Source of the DNA: Blastomussa wellsi
Taxonomy: Eukaryota > Cnidaria > Anthozoa > Scleractinia > Plerogyridae
Length of the DNA stretch: 64,000 bases
Assembly (NCBI GenBank): GCA_947652115.1
Contig: OX393561.1
Coordinates: 35,133,031 to 35,197,030, forward strand
Direction: 5' to 3'
Shown here: piece after piece, positions 34,001 through 46,684 of the stretch
Numbering within the stretch: position 1 is the stretch's first letter
Layout of the letters: each line of letters begins with the position of its first letter
Position numbers and translations under genes: made by a program
Notes under the pieces: generated by a model
What the model was told of the DNA's origin: nothing
Databases searched by the model: none
Seen by the model: the letters and a program-made list of their open reading frames with translations, nothing else

Positions 34001-35451
34001 GTGTATTACGGCAACAGATGAAGCCCACGTGGCGTGTGCATGGTATTATAACTGAGGGTGGTGTGAGGCCTAACATCATTCCTGATCGTGCTCAGCTCAG
34101 CTATTATATAAGAGCACGAACTGACAAAGAGCTTGAAGTGTTAAAGGGAAAGGTGTCAGTTTGCTTTGAAGCTGCAGCAATAGCCACAGGTTAGCGGTTA
34201 AGTGAGGGGGGTCTTAAGTAGCTGTGGCATCCACAGACTTCACAAGAGCACATGCAACAATGGGATTAACTAACTATTTATTGGTGGATCCAATGGTGCT
34301 TAAGAGGGGAGGGGTCCCAAGTTAAAGACGAGCCTTTCCTATACAAGGGAGGGAGGGGTGATGGAGTTAACAGCAGTAGCACTGGCTTGTTCCCCGCCGT
34401 GTTAGCGGGTGCTCCTTGATTTTTTGAATGTGTTGTGCCGCCGGATCGCTGGGAGAACCTTCTGAGGCGAGGGAATGGAGATAGATGCTGTGTTGGCTGA
34501 GCATATTTTTTCTTTTTACTGAATAAAAGCACGGCACTTGCCCAAAAGCGATGAGATGTAGCTTGTGTATGACAGGCCATTACTTTTGTCACTGTCAAGA
34601 ATGACTGAGATTCTGTTGTCAGAGCTGGTCCTGGAGCCACTTTTTGTTTTTATTTTCTGCAAAAGGTCGTCTGTAACAAATTCTTTGTTAGTTCTCATTC
34701 TATCTTCCACGGATTAGTTCCCTATCCGTTAATTGTTCGGGCATCAGGATGGCGTGCACATCATAGTCCATCAATGAGACACACACGAGTTGATGACGTA
34801 AATAACTTGTTTTCGATCTGTTTCACGCTGGGTTTCGAGTCCGTTTATCGACCGTTTAGGAATGGCAAAGCTATCTTCGACTTCTCCTGAAAGTGATGGG
34901 CCCCTTTTTTGCTCCAGTAAGGGATGTGTGTGGGCTCTTTGTCCCGTATGTTTTTACGGTATAGAAGGAAGTCGGGTTCCATAGTTTGAATCCACCATTG
35001 GAGTACACGTAGAGCCCCTATACTTTTGCCCCCAGCTCAATATGTACACTGCTTTTTCTCGTTTAAAGGATGCAAGGTAGCCATGGAGTGGAATCCACTA
35101 CGTTATTCCAATGTTGACAGTAATTCCACACTTGCAGAGCTCTACCATGCAAATGCGAAGACTGTGGGAGTAACATTCAATCCTGCAGTGCAACAGCTAC
35201 AGCGTGGCTCAACAGATATGGGCAATGTTTCCAAGGTTTTTCCTTCAATTCACGTTTTGTACAGTATTGGTAGCAAAGCTGTGAGCCATTCTCATGCATT
35301 TACAAGAGCAGCAATCACAGAGAATGCTCACGAGAAAACCTTGATCGCAAGCAAGGCAATGGCTATGACCGCTATTGATGTTTTGTGCAATCCTGAACTG
35401 ATGGTGAAAATGAGGAATGACTTTGAAAAATCACACTTGACATCTAATTGA
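31022..35451 (+). CDS. M20 metallopeptidase, PM20D2-like, copy 3
   Basis: Exons 31022-31379, 33704-34189 and 35069-35451 give 1227 nt, 408 residues. The extra length is an eight-residue insertion near the N-terminus (MASAHDQAQIRQTNEMLKQK). GHACGHNLIAE, GTPAEEGGGGK, MMVHP, WRVHGIITEGG, GGVRPNIIPDRA, GSTDMGNVS and SHSHAF are intact. The segment after MMVHP reads SQEDILKPVVLARDSL, differing from copies 1 and 2. An in-frame ATG at 30950 would add 24 residues; the shared MAS start argues for 31022. Intron 1 contains GGCTGAAATTTCAGCC-like repeats at 31530-31680 and no recognised gene. Confidence 0.9.
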
Positions 35452-35684
35452 TGAAGACATTTTTTTGTTGCAAATGGAAAGAAATAGATGGAATGGCCAA
35501 TGGCAAAGAATCACCAACATTTTAAAAGTTACACTTCATATCAATGATTCACAAAGGACCTCCCTGAAAAGAGTCTAAAATTAGTGGTGCTTATTTGCAT
35601 TGTTACACGTATATGTCCTGTTCTGCTACATCCTGTTCTGCTACATTGCTATAATCTGCTATATTGTTACTACATGTACGCATG

Positions 35685-35984
35685 TGGGAGGCGCCGTGGC
35701 CTAATGGTTAGTGCGCTGGACTCTGGATCGGACGGTCCGGGTTCGAGTCCTGGCCGGGGCACTGCGTTGTGTTCTTGGGCAAGACACTTTACTCTCACAG
35801 TGCCTCTCTTCACCCAGGTGTACAAATGGGTACCGGCGAATTTACTGCTGGGGGGTACCCTGCGATGGACTAGCATCCCATCCAGGGGGGAGTAGAAATA
35901 CTCTCTGTCGCTTCATGCTTCGGAAACCGGGGATAAGCTCCGGCCTGATGGGCCACTAGGCCCGACAGCAGACTTACCTTACCT
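35685..35984 (+). mobile_element. Full-length tRNA-derived SINE, 300 bp
   Basis: A perfect 14-bp duplication, TACATGTACGCATG, lies at 35671-35684 and 35985-35998. The head is tRNA-like: GTGGCCTAATGGTTAGTGCG (A box) and GGTCCGGGTTCGAGTCCTGG (B box). The body contains AAATGGGTACCGGCG and GCGATGGACTAGCATCCCAT; the tail ends CTTACCTTACCT. The long perfect duplication points to a recent insertion. It lies downstream of M20 copy 3. Confidence 0.9.
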
Positions 35985-37588
35985 TACATGTACGCATGCT
36001 TTTAATGTCCATCCAGAAAGTGGACTACGTCAAGTTCTGAGACAATTTACAAATTTAATAGAAAGCTGTTTTTGTATATAGGAAAACATGCTCTGCAATT
36101 ATACAATTAGCTCGAACAATGCTAAACAATAATTACTGCAGGAACTACATGCAGTTGCTTCTCACTAAGTACTGTTATGATATAATTTATCGCTTGTATT
36201 GCACTAGACAGTATCCCGTACAAGGGCTTGCTTGTATGTATAGGCTCATTGTTATTTGCCTCTGCTTTGAACATCAAGAAAAAACATAATCTAAAATCTA
36301 TTATTTCTTGCTTGCCACTGACAATAGAATAAGGTACCTAACCTTTTCAGGGTTTATCAAGATATCACTTGTATGAGGGTCCTGAAGGGGTAAAATGGGA
36401 ACTGGGATTAGCCTGTTTTTGCACTGTGAAAATTAGATTTGGGTGACTGGGACTGGGATTTGGTCACTGGGAATAGGGAAAAGAGCCAAAAATGGGAATG
36501 GGATAAATATCTTTTACCCATGACAAGGCGAGACATCACTTATTTCCTGGATTGAGAAACGAAAGAAAATTGTTCCAGTGTCTTGTTCGTGGCAATTTTT
36601 AGTATTTTTAGCCAACATGTTTTATTTCCCCGAATCAACGGTCTCGACTTGTGGTGAATGATACTTCTGTACAGCAGTGTGTGTAATAAAAGTGCGTGTG
36701 TTAAGCCAAGTTTTCAGAGAATGCATATTTTTGACACAAAACTTAAAAATGGCAGAAGCATGGTTCTTATGCCAGAATCCCACGATCTCTAGCGCCTGGT
36801 GACAGTGACTTTGAGGAAGAGGTGGAAAGCGCTCTTGAAACAACATTGAGCATGATCCGCAGGGGTGGATCCACGATTTTTCTTCGGAGGGGTTGCAACA
36901 CTAAGGAATGACGTAATTGACGGGTGACGTAAGCAGAATACTAGTTATATTAGAAAGCCTCGGGTCATCTGAGGGGATGGGGGGGGGGGGGGGGCGTACT
37001 CCTGCACTCTGCACTAGATCCGTCCGACCAGGTTTGGAAAAATAAGAACGCTTACTAGTCGGACCGAGGGAATGTGCTCTAGTTCACATTTGTTATACAT
37101 TGCAGTAACTATCTATCTTCTTATTGGCCACAATGGCGGAAGCTTCCATTGAGAGACAAAGTTGCGAAGGGACTGTTCCCAAATACTTTTAAACATTCAG
37201 GAGTCGGAGGACAAAAAGGAGTTAGCATAAGTGTTATAATATATTATGTGGAAGCGCGAAATCTCGTTATTTCTTGACAACAGTAATGTATGATAAAACA
37301 ATTATTAGATCATTCATGTTGTGTGGTATCCGGAATAATTAAAATCTCGGTAAGCGTTCTCATCCGAAGCCGGATATCACAAAAACCTCATCCAATAATA
37401 ATTATGTGTACATTTCGCCACTAAAATATATTAAAAATTAAGGTTAAAAGATGTTAACAAAATCTCACTAAACGTTTCCGATCTATTTGATCATCATCAG
37501 AGTAAAAATCTGCATGAAGCTGGGTGTTTTATAGTTGAGGCTTACGTTACGTAATACCAGTTCCCATGGCGAACAAGGTTGGGTAGCT

Positions 37589-37959
37589 TTAGGTCAAATG
37601 ATATAATTGGACTTGTTTGTTAAGTTCTGGATGGAAACGTGCGATATAAAACACTTCTTTCATTCTCCTATTCAAACTTGAATGAGCGGTGGTTAGGACG
37701 TCCCACGAGAACTTGTGATTTGGGTGTTTCTTTATGTGTTTAGCTGTCTCCGACTGCCCGTCAACATCGGAATACTGGTTGACACGAACCTCCAGGTTGC
37801 CGGCTGTTTCACCAATATATGTTTTGTCCACAAATACATGTGCCTTTGTAAATGACGTGCGACGGATGGAAGTTTTTGTAAACGAAGTTGTTCGTGGCTT
37901 TGAAAGCCCAAGAGGTGATGAGACGATAATCCCTGTCCATTGGTTTGATGAAAGAACAA
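37589..37959 (-). pseudogene. GIY-YIG endonuclease remnant of a Penelope-like retroelement
   Basis: The minus-strand frame 37589-37831 contains KTYIGETAGNLEVRVNQYSD, then SETAKHIKKHPNHKFSWDVL and NRRMKEVFYIARFHPELNKQ. This is the YIG core, the catalytic Arg, and a C-terminal Glu as in GIY-YIG nucleases that end Penelope-like reverse transcriptases. Upstream sequence to 37959 continues only in another frame, and no reverse transcriptase motif is found, so this is a 5'-truncated, broken copy. A GIY-YIG gene of other origin is less likely. Confidence 0.6.
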
Positions 37960-38179
37960 AACTCGGAATCCGTCTACCTATCTGCTACAAAAACGAAGTG
38001 GAGATTCATAAAGGAACTAAACACGTATACCAAATGGAATTTCAACTTCTTTATCATTTGGCAAACGCGCAAGATTGAATCAATATTCAAGTTAAAAGAC
38101 AAAAACTTACATACGTCGCACGTCATTGCGTCTTTGTTGTGCTGTATTTTAAAGCCGTAATTTTGAAGCGATACGATGT

Positions 38180-38300
38180 ATAATAGCGTGCGCTCGAGTC
38201 ACGATTGGGTTTGGATTTACTTCTGATTGGTTGAAAATGTGGCGCGAGATTTTATAAGCCAATCACTAAGCGTGTTAAGACTGTTAATGCAAAACAAAAA
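38180..38300. repeat. Second copy of the GATTGGTTGAAAA repeat
   Basis: GAGTCACGATTGGG, CTGATTGGTTGAAAATGTGG and GCCAATCACTAAGCGTG correspond to the element at 6926-7082. Ends are not defined here. Confidence 0.5.
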
Positions 38301-40362
38301 AAAAACAAACGCGAACGGATTTCGACACTCAAGTGAAAACTGCCGTTTTGCAATTTACTGTAACCAATCAGGCCAATTTTTCTGTCTACTCTTGCCAATC
38401 AAGCACACGACGGAACTAATCACGTACGTTTTTCGATCTAAGAGCTCTGAATGGTTAAATGCACGTTTTCTACATTTTCTGAAAGTCTCCGACTTAAAGT
38501 CAGTCGTTAGTAATACGCTCTGTTTGACAATATCAAAAGAAGTATTAAAGGGAACATGTAACTTAAAAAGTTGTAATCATGTCCAACGCAGTCTTTGGCC
38601 ATGAATCGTCGCGGTTATACATATTTTAGTATATAATTTCCAGGGGTAAATGCAAGAATGGGACGTTCTGATTGGTCGAGAAGTTCGGCGTATGATTGTT
38701 CATTTCTTAGAACAGGTAATATCCGCGGACAAATGTCCGAGCATATTTCCGCGCCAATTGGAAGCTATTGTTTATATAATATTGAAAGTTAGTTATCTTG
38801 AAGGCATTTATCTCTCAAGCGGTGTTTCGTATATCCTTTTAAACGACACCGGAACTAAAAATATACCCGAGGAACTGATTAATATATTATAAATTTCTCA
38901 TTTGTCATAAATTATTTTCTTCTACGGCTCCTGGTGGGTGAACATCATATCCCTCGTTAACGCCTTCTTTTCCCTTATCCTGTTGAGGAAACAAAATTGG
39001 TCTTTAATTTGACAACACGTACAACACAAATGAAAAGTGGCGTACACCCTGCAGTGGTCGCTCATGGCAGCCGGGGTTTGCCTCCGAAAAGAATTTTTCG
39101 TGGTTATTCCCGGTCAGCCGGTGGAGAATCCAGTTTAAATTCCAAATTGAGCCTCTTTTTGGTCCTCACCCGGAGCCAAACGAATGTTTAGGCGGAGCGT
39201 TTAGGGTTGGCATACAATTGGAGCAAACGAGCATGATTGTTCAAAAACAGCGCTGCTCAGCATATTTAGAGTTTCGCACGTTTTGAAGCATTATAGGCGA
39301 TAACAATTTCATTCTTGTTTTGTTTTAGTGTCTCAGAGTAATCGCAAGTCGTTTTCACATATTAAGAAAAGTTTGGAAATGCCAGTACCGGAAGTGTTTT
39401 GACTTACTTTTACTAACACACTTGCCTAGTTACTAGAACTCTTTCTCTTCCCGTACGCGATGGCAGCGCGGTCAATGACTGCCAAACTAAAAAATTGTGT
39501 ATGGTAAACGTGCTAAACATTGCAATTATTTCGTCCTGAACTATCTTTTTACTGTTATATACAAAGAAACGTTGCCATTTTTCTGCATAATTTTGGATTG
39601 TAGGAGCATAAAGGAAGTTGGAACTTTGGCGTAATTTTTATGGAAATCAGTTCGAACAAATATGTTCTCAAAAGGTTTTCTTGGACTTAAGAAAATGGTG
39701 AAACGCTGGTTCTTTTCGACTCAATCTGTGAATTTTTTTACACCTTTATCCCTTCACTTTCCACGCGTGACGAGAAAAGAGCTTTGAAATCTTGGTAAAA
39801 CACTCGTAAAAGTTTAGATTTGTTGTCACACAATCATTAACGTTTCAAACATCTTTTTTAAGTTGATTGTATATCAAGATATACATTACCTTGCACATAT
39901 ATTGTTCTTTCGTTCTGGACAGGAGGAAAATTGTGTCAACTTGACATTTGTAAGCTGGAGTTGGTGGCAGCTCTTCATCAACGCATGGATATACCCTGTT
40001 CTTAGCCAGTTTTGCTCTGATGACAAAAGAAACAGAATTGCAAAAACTACCTAGGTTTATATGTGTTACCAAGCCATAATGCGGCAAGCTAATGCAAAAA
40101 AATACGATCAACTGACTCGTCCGAAGATGTACATAGACTAGTTCGACGATTGCTCTAAGAAGATTTCTGAGGAGCGACCGAGATTTTCCGAAGATCACAT
40201 TGCAAGTTAGACGTCATTCATTCTGTGTCGCTGGCCAAAAGTAAAACACTTGGGTCATTTAGTGTAAAGGATATTTAATCTAACGACTAGCCGAACGCTA
40301 AAATCTCTAGACTGCTAGCTTATTCACCGTTTCAACTAAGAACTGGATTAAACCCACCCCTC
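38300..40362. other. Intergenic, no gene recognised
   Basis: AT-rich sequence with no supported gene. The frames at 38227-38604, 38650-38892 and 39845-40198 show no known motif and no coherent splice structure. Confidence 0.4.
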
Positions 40363-43300
40363 TCACCTAACAACTAGGAGTATCACAACGAGGATCAATC
40401 CTGCGCCTGCGAAGCCAAAAATATAGGGCAGCGGACTTGTGTTCTGTCTTGACGAGACACGAGATTGCTGATCGGGGATTTTATAAGCGCTTGGAGTAGT
40501 CAAACCAAAACCACGCGTCCAGGTGATGTTTGCTTGCGTTGCACTTTCAAGATCGTCTTTGCTTGCCATTAAAACTTCCATCAAGGTTTGGAGACGAACC
40601 ATCCCTCAAGACAACAGAAAGACAGTTAACTGTCATGGACAGATAAGAAATTCCATGCTTCATGAAAATAGTTGACAATGAATCATGCTTATGTGCCCTA
40701 AGCTTCTATTCATTATTTGTCTTTTTTAGTTCTGAAGAAGCTTAGAATCAAGTCAGAGAAAATGAGAGGATAGAGAGGGGGACTGAGTGCGTCGGCTGTT
40801 ATGTCAATTCCACAAAAGTTATTTATAGATTTGCTCTGGAACGGAAGTCTGCTTCGCGTGACCGTGACGTCGACGAAACTCGGAAAACACATACCATTCA
40901 AAGTCAGTCTAAAAACAAGTTCTCTTGGACTTCTAAAATGCATTATTTAACTGAAAAAATACTCTAATGCTTGACTCGTCTCCGGCCGTCTGTCCGTCTC
41001 CGGCGTGAGCGAGAGTCGACTGGGGGGAAGTGATAAAGCAGGAGATGATGGGAAGGAGTCAGCGAGGGGACTTTTCTTCTTCTTTCTATCACCCCGCGCG
41101 CTCCTACGCTCAATGCGTCCCTCGTTAATATTAGAGACGACTGGGGACGAGTCAGCTATAATGCTAGGTTTCCCATTATCCTCGCCACCTGTCGCCACAC
41201 AGAAATTGTTAGGTAAGTTTCTGTTGTCAGAGGCATTAGGATAAGGGACCATTCAAACAAGCAAGCAAGCTTCAGCCGAATGTTTAGAGCCCAGAAAAAT
41301 AAGAATAGGTCTTCTTGTACCAGAATAACGGAGCGGAAAAGGGATATGAAAGGAAGGTCTGTTACGGTTGTCTTGAAAGCAGCATGCTACGTTATTTTAA
41401 GACGTCATCGGTTGAAATTTACCGTTTAGCGGTGGCGGTAGCGAGGAAGTTACTTTGAAAGACACGCCATTTCCCGTGACGTCAAGAATTTCAACATTTA
41501 CATCACGAGGACAGAACCAGATACTGCAATGAAAGACAAAATAAAACGTAAGTGGATAATTTTCAGGTCAAATATATCTTCTTTTATATTAGCGGAGCTG
41601 CGGCGGCGGAGGAAACCAGCAAAAATACGGAGCTCCGCTTTTAGGCTTGGCTAAATCTATATATTAAGTAAAAAAACCTTCATTTATTGTACTCTGTAAA
41701 GGTGTGAAAGTGAAACTGTAATGGTGAAACGCTGCTTTATAACCAACCGGGAGCAAGTCCAATCTCGCTTGGCTTGTGCGCCTTTGACTGCACCAACTGC
41801 ATGTTTTTACTTCGTGTTCTGATCATTATTTGCCCTATGTACTGTGTGATTGACAAGAATGATACGAAATCTATTTGGAAACCTTCATTCATTCTCATTC
41901 TTCACGTTTGAATTCACCGATGAGCATATCTGGACTTGACCTGTTTAAAGCCATGCAATTGACAGTCCCTAATAAGTCTTTAACTCGATTAACTCGTATT
42001 GCATCAATTCATAGGCAAGTACCAATATCGATCCCGGACCCGAGGTTATTAAGCCATGTACCACGAACAGTGCTTCAACTTACCTGTACATTTCTTCTTC
42101 CGAGGAATCACACGCCTCAGAATTTCTTTGACAAATGATGTTCAATTGCTCTGCCAGAACCGTCTTAATCATTCGTACTACCGAGGGTATCGCCTTTTCA
42201 AAAGAAAAAGAAAAAGAAAGACAGGCATTTGTAGACTGTTTTCTTCACATAGGATAGCAAACTTTTATATCTTTTCTAGTCCTTACCAATTCCTGACTTT
42301 CCCTGATCGGTTGGAACTCCACTATAATTCCGGGAATGGCGGAAATTTCTTCAGGTTGAACAGTTGGTGGCGCTGTAATCTCAGCTTGATTTGTGTTACA
42401 ACGCGTTTGAAGAGATGGAGTTGACATCAAAGTTGGCACATCTGTATGTGGACTGGAACAGCTCGGGTTTATAAATGTTTGGGTTGAAGACGTCTGATAT
42501 TGAGGGCCTAAACTACTATGAGAAGTAATTATTGTACTTTTAAATCTTAAGGGAACGGTTGTCCTCTGTATTTCAGTTGGTTCCGTTGTAATCTCTTCAG
42601 TTGTACTGCGAAGTAGCCAAATGGTGGGCGCGAGGGTCTGGAACCTGGACGCGCTTGATGGTGAACTCAGTTGAGGCAACGACGTTTGATTTTGAAATCC
42701 CAATGTGCTCACAAGAAGCGACGAGGATAACGCCATCCTGGACTTCCCAGTTAGATGGTCTGTTATGTAAGGAGATACTACAGAAGGGCTCGGAATTAAA
42801 GTAGAAGCGACAGTTTGTGTACTGATAGGGCTCCCTTCTAGAGATAAAGACGTCTGACGAAGTGATTCTCTAGTCCTATCAAGCTTTGAAGAGATTACCA
42901 CTCTCATAGTTTCCGTTGATTGCACTTTCCTTAATTTCCTAGAAGTTGTAGGCAGTGATGGACGCAAATCTAGAGAACTCAATACCAGGGAGGACTCGAA
43001 GATATCGCTTGTACATGTGATTGGAGTAGTTACTCTTGCAGTTGCAAGAAAGGACAAACCGCAGGTCCCGACAGTCCGTTCAGACTGCAGTAAACTGGTT
43101 TTTGCTGTAGCATTAGCTGAGGAATGAAGCAGTAAATATGCTGATGAGGAGGTTAAGGGGTCTGTGACTCTTGGTCCTGAGGCTGTATATGGCAAGGAAA
43201 CAACTGTGTATGAACTTGTGCCGTTCGCTGTGGGATAAAAAAGGAAACAGTTTTCTTCTTTTTATTGCCATTCGGCACAACGCTGAGACAGAGTTGTGAT

Positions 43301-44510
43301 CTATATCAGCTACTTAAAAATACTACATGAAAACAACAATACAAGTAATTACATACTGAGCAGGACAAAGAAAGAAACTCTATGTCAGAATCAGATTTCA
43401 CCACATCTGGGTGTCACATGCCCAGCTTAACATATATGACAATATCCCGACTCTGTGGATGTCACCCGTGCTGTGTTTTCTTATCTCACCTTCAGTGCAA
43501 TTGCTCCCTCTCCACCCAGGCAGGCATTCAATATAGCCAGTGCTGTTGCACGTGTAATGTCCTCGCGTGTCATTCACAGGCTTACAATAAACCAAGCAGT
43601 CTAGGCCATACCAGTAGTCCAGACACTGTTTCTGTCCGTTTCCACCGCAACTGTAATGTCCTAAATTGTCATTCCTGGGCTTGCAGTAAACCAAGCAGTT
43701 CTGTCCATACCAGTTGCTCAGACAGCGCCTTTGTCCATTGCCGTCGCAACTGTAGTGCCCCAAAGTGTCATTTCTGGCCAAACAGTAGATGAGACAGTCA
43801 CTGCCGTACCAGCCAGACAGACACACTTTCTGGCCTCGTATGTAATCGCAAGTGTAATGTCCAGTGTTGTCATCTCTTGCCTCGCAGTATGTGGAGCAGT
43901 CCGGTACAAAGTAGTTCGCATCGCAAAACACTTTCACCTCTACGTTTAAATACGAATATCCCGGACCCGTCAGTTTGTTACGTTTTGCAGTTGCAGAGGC
44001 AAGATTCGGAGATGGGGTTGTTTGAATGGTTAACGAGTAGCGATCAACAAAGTCCTTATCCTTGCCTATGATATTACTATCATCGTTGTCCCACACTTCG
44101 ACGTCAAACACAATTGACTGAAAGTGAAATTCAGTGACACTTTGTTAGTTCTACGATACTGTAGGATTGCAACAATTGCACAAAAGCGCCAAAACACTAT
44201 AATTACTATAAAATACGAGCAAACAAATCAAAAACAAATTCCTTTCCCCGAATCTCTTGCCTTAGGTATTTTAAATAAAACTGACAAGACTAGAACATTT
44301 TGTAATATTGTATGCATGTCTCTGCTGTTTTATTAGGATAATACATAAAAACACTAATGAATAGTTTCATTTACATAAGCTTATATCTACAGTTCAATTC
44401 CCGTCAGAGTGAATGGTTTAATATGAATACAATCACTCCAACTTCAAGAAGGTTTGTTATTTGCATTCCATTTTATAACTTTATAGCAAGAATGAATGAG
44501 TACAAATAAA

Positions 44511-44541
<31 letters not shown>

Positions 44542-46684
44542 ACAGTTTCCTATGCATTTTGAATCCATGATAATGCAACATGTGGACATGCCAAAGCCAG
44601 CACTTCCCTGCCCTCTGTACATCTCACCTGCCAACGTGTAAAGGTGTAAGACAAAGGATTCGTGATTCCATTCCCAAGACTCCCTCCAGCATTTGGAAAG
44701 GAAAAACTATCGCCCCCAAGCACTGATGTCCAGCCCTTCCACAGGGCGCACTTGTCAGAGGAAGAGGCATAGGCGAAACATAACCGGAAGAAATTATCAC
44801 AACTACTAATGCACCAATTGAAGTTGTCACAGCAACTGCCATCGGCGAGTTGGGATTTACTGTTGCCGTAGTTGATAAGGAGAATTGTCACCTTGCCTGA
44901 TCCGGATATACCCTAAAACAAACAGATCACAAAATGACGCCAGTTTTTAATCTTTTTATGAAGCCTTAAGAATCAATTGTTCTGGTACAGCAACATCTAG
45001 ACAGTGTCCCCAGTAGTCGATGAATTTCGTTATTCTCAGCACCTTTCTAGTGGAAGATAAATGAAGGTTTCCTAAAGAGAATATGGTTGTTGATCAATTG
45101 GCTTTCCTTGAAACTAATGACGTTTCGTCAAGACATTCATACCTGCAGAGAAAAGATACCCATTCCGCACAAAATAGAACGTTGACATTTTTGAAGATTT
45201 CTTTGCAATTTCTAAGTAATGCGATTTACTTCATAATGTTTTGGTGTTAGATAGAAAAGAGATTCTCACTGAAATCAATACTTTAGGTAAACGCAACTTG
45301 GGCTTTCTGGGGCTTTCATAACAAGATCAACTTGTTCATCTTTTTTAACCTGTTAAACCCGTTAACGTTGGCACCTAGAGTCCCTGCAGTTTTTTCGATC
45401 AACTGAAGATTTGTTGCGTATAAGAGAAAGGTACATATATCAGAATAATTTTTAATACTCGTACGTGTTACTTTTGTTATTCATTGAAGACTATTCGATT
45501 TAGGACAAGGTGTGTATTAGAGAGCAAGAGCTGAACAAATAAAGATCCTCAAATGAAGATTTACGAGGTTTTTACAGTAATGCTTTTCCAGTGGCTAAAT
45601 TCAGTTAATGGAGTTTTGATAATAAGAAGTTATTTATCATGAGGCAAATAAACATTGCTAGCTACATTTTAGAATCACAGTCACTCTTCAAGCACCCGCT
45701 AACAAAATAAACATTGAAAAGTAATTAATGTTTGGCCAAAGGAATGACTTAGCTTCTCTGGATATCTGCTTACTGGTAACCGATCCCATGAGGAGTACGC
45801 GATACACGTACTTCTTTCTTGCCCTAATTATATAAACGCACATTTTTATGTTGTTAAGATATACCTGCTTATCCGAAATTTACTGTTTGACTGGTCTGGT
45901 GTAAAATCCCTGGGAATAAAAGGCCTTTGACCCTACTCGGCTAAGTTTTGCCCCTTTCCCTTGAAAACAGGCTATGAACGTTTGACAGCTTTTGAAGTCT
46001 ACCACTTTAGCATCTAATTGCTGGCCGGGGGCACTTTATTTAATTTAGTGTCTTACTATATTGTCAATATTGCAAGACTGTGTAACTGTTCTGAACGGTT
46101 ATAGCACAAAGCTTTGCGTAAGGCAGACATTATATGGACTGTGCACATTGGCGGATCGCGCAAATTGAGCGAATCCGTTGCGTGCATGTGCAAAATATAA
46201 GTGACTAAAAAGAAACTGGCTTCAATGAGCAAGGTTGAAACTAATGCGATTAGATGAACAAAATCTAAAGCGATGTCGAATTATAGTCAAGTCAGGCACT
46301 TAACTCTTGCGCCAGGTACTGGAAGGAATAGCTATAGGTCACAGGCTAAACCGCAATATTCTGTTTTTCGGCTCTTTCTATCATCAGAAGGCAATACGCG
46401 TGATAGCAATGTCTGGGCTTTCAATGATGTCCGTCGAATATACAGAGCTTTGCGCTTCTTATAAAATTTTAGATCAATAACTACCGAGGCCATGAAATAC
46501 CTCTCAGCTGGTCTTAATGATCAGTTTTAAACAGTTATAGTAATCTATGTGCAATGACTTCACAGCTAGACCAAACCTGATGTGTACACAACCTTAGGGC
46601 ATCCTTAGGGTTTACCTTGAATGTCGAAATGAGGGTTAAACTCCAAAATATCAGGGCAGAATGCTGGTTCAAGTTGTTCAACAT
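40363..46684 (-). CDS. Notch-ligand-like membrane protein with four DSL-type repeats
   Basis: Minus-strand exons: 46616-46684 (start ATG; signal peptide with ALIFWSLTLISTF), 44628-44912, 43490-44117, 42287-43227, then 40895-40932 and 40363-40604. Exon 2 resembles the MNNL N-terminus of Notch ligands: VTILLINYGNSKSQ, DGSCCD, CDNFFRLCF, LGGDSFSFPN. Exon 3 has a DSL-like unit (FCDANYFVPDCSTYCEARDD, GHYTCD, CLSGWYGSDC) followed by three more YC-x-(A/P)-R/V-ND-x-x-GHY-x-C...W-x-G-x-x-C units. Exon 4 codes about 310 Ser/Thr-rich residues, a mucin-like stalk. The last exon ends in a transmembrane helix (IFGFAGAGLILVVILLVV) with one basic residue after it, so there is almost no cytoplasmic tail. No EGF repeats are seen. 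One linking exon between 40932 and 42287 must be missing, because the phases do not join. The first four exons are solid; assigning the transmembrane exon to this gene is likely but inferred. Confidence 0.7.
44515..44539. repeat. TTGA microsatellite
   Basis: Tandem GATT/TTGA repeat of about six units, lying in the intron between exons 2 and 3 of the DSL-repeat gene. Confidence 0.7.

Noticed and set aside
35697..35770. Stand-alone tRNA gene
   Set aside because: The A and B boxes are there, but they form the head of a 300-bp SINE with a 14-bp target duplication, so this is not a functional tRNA locus.
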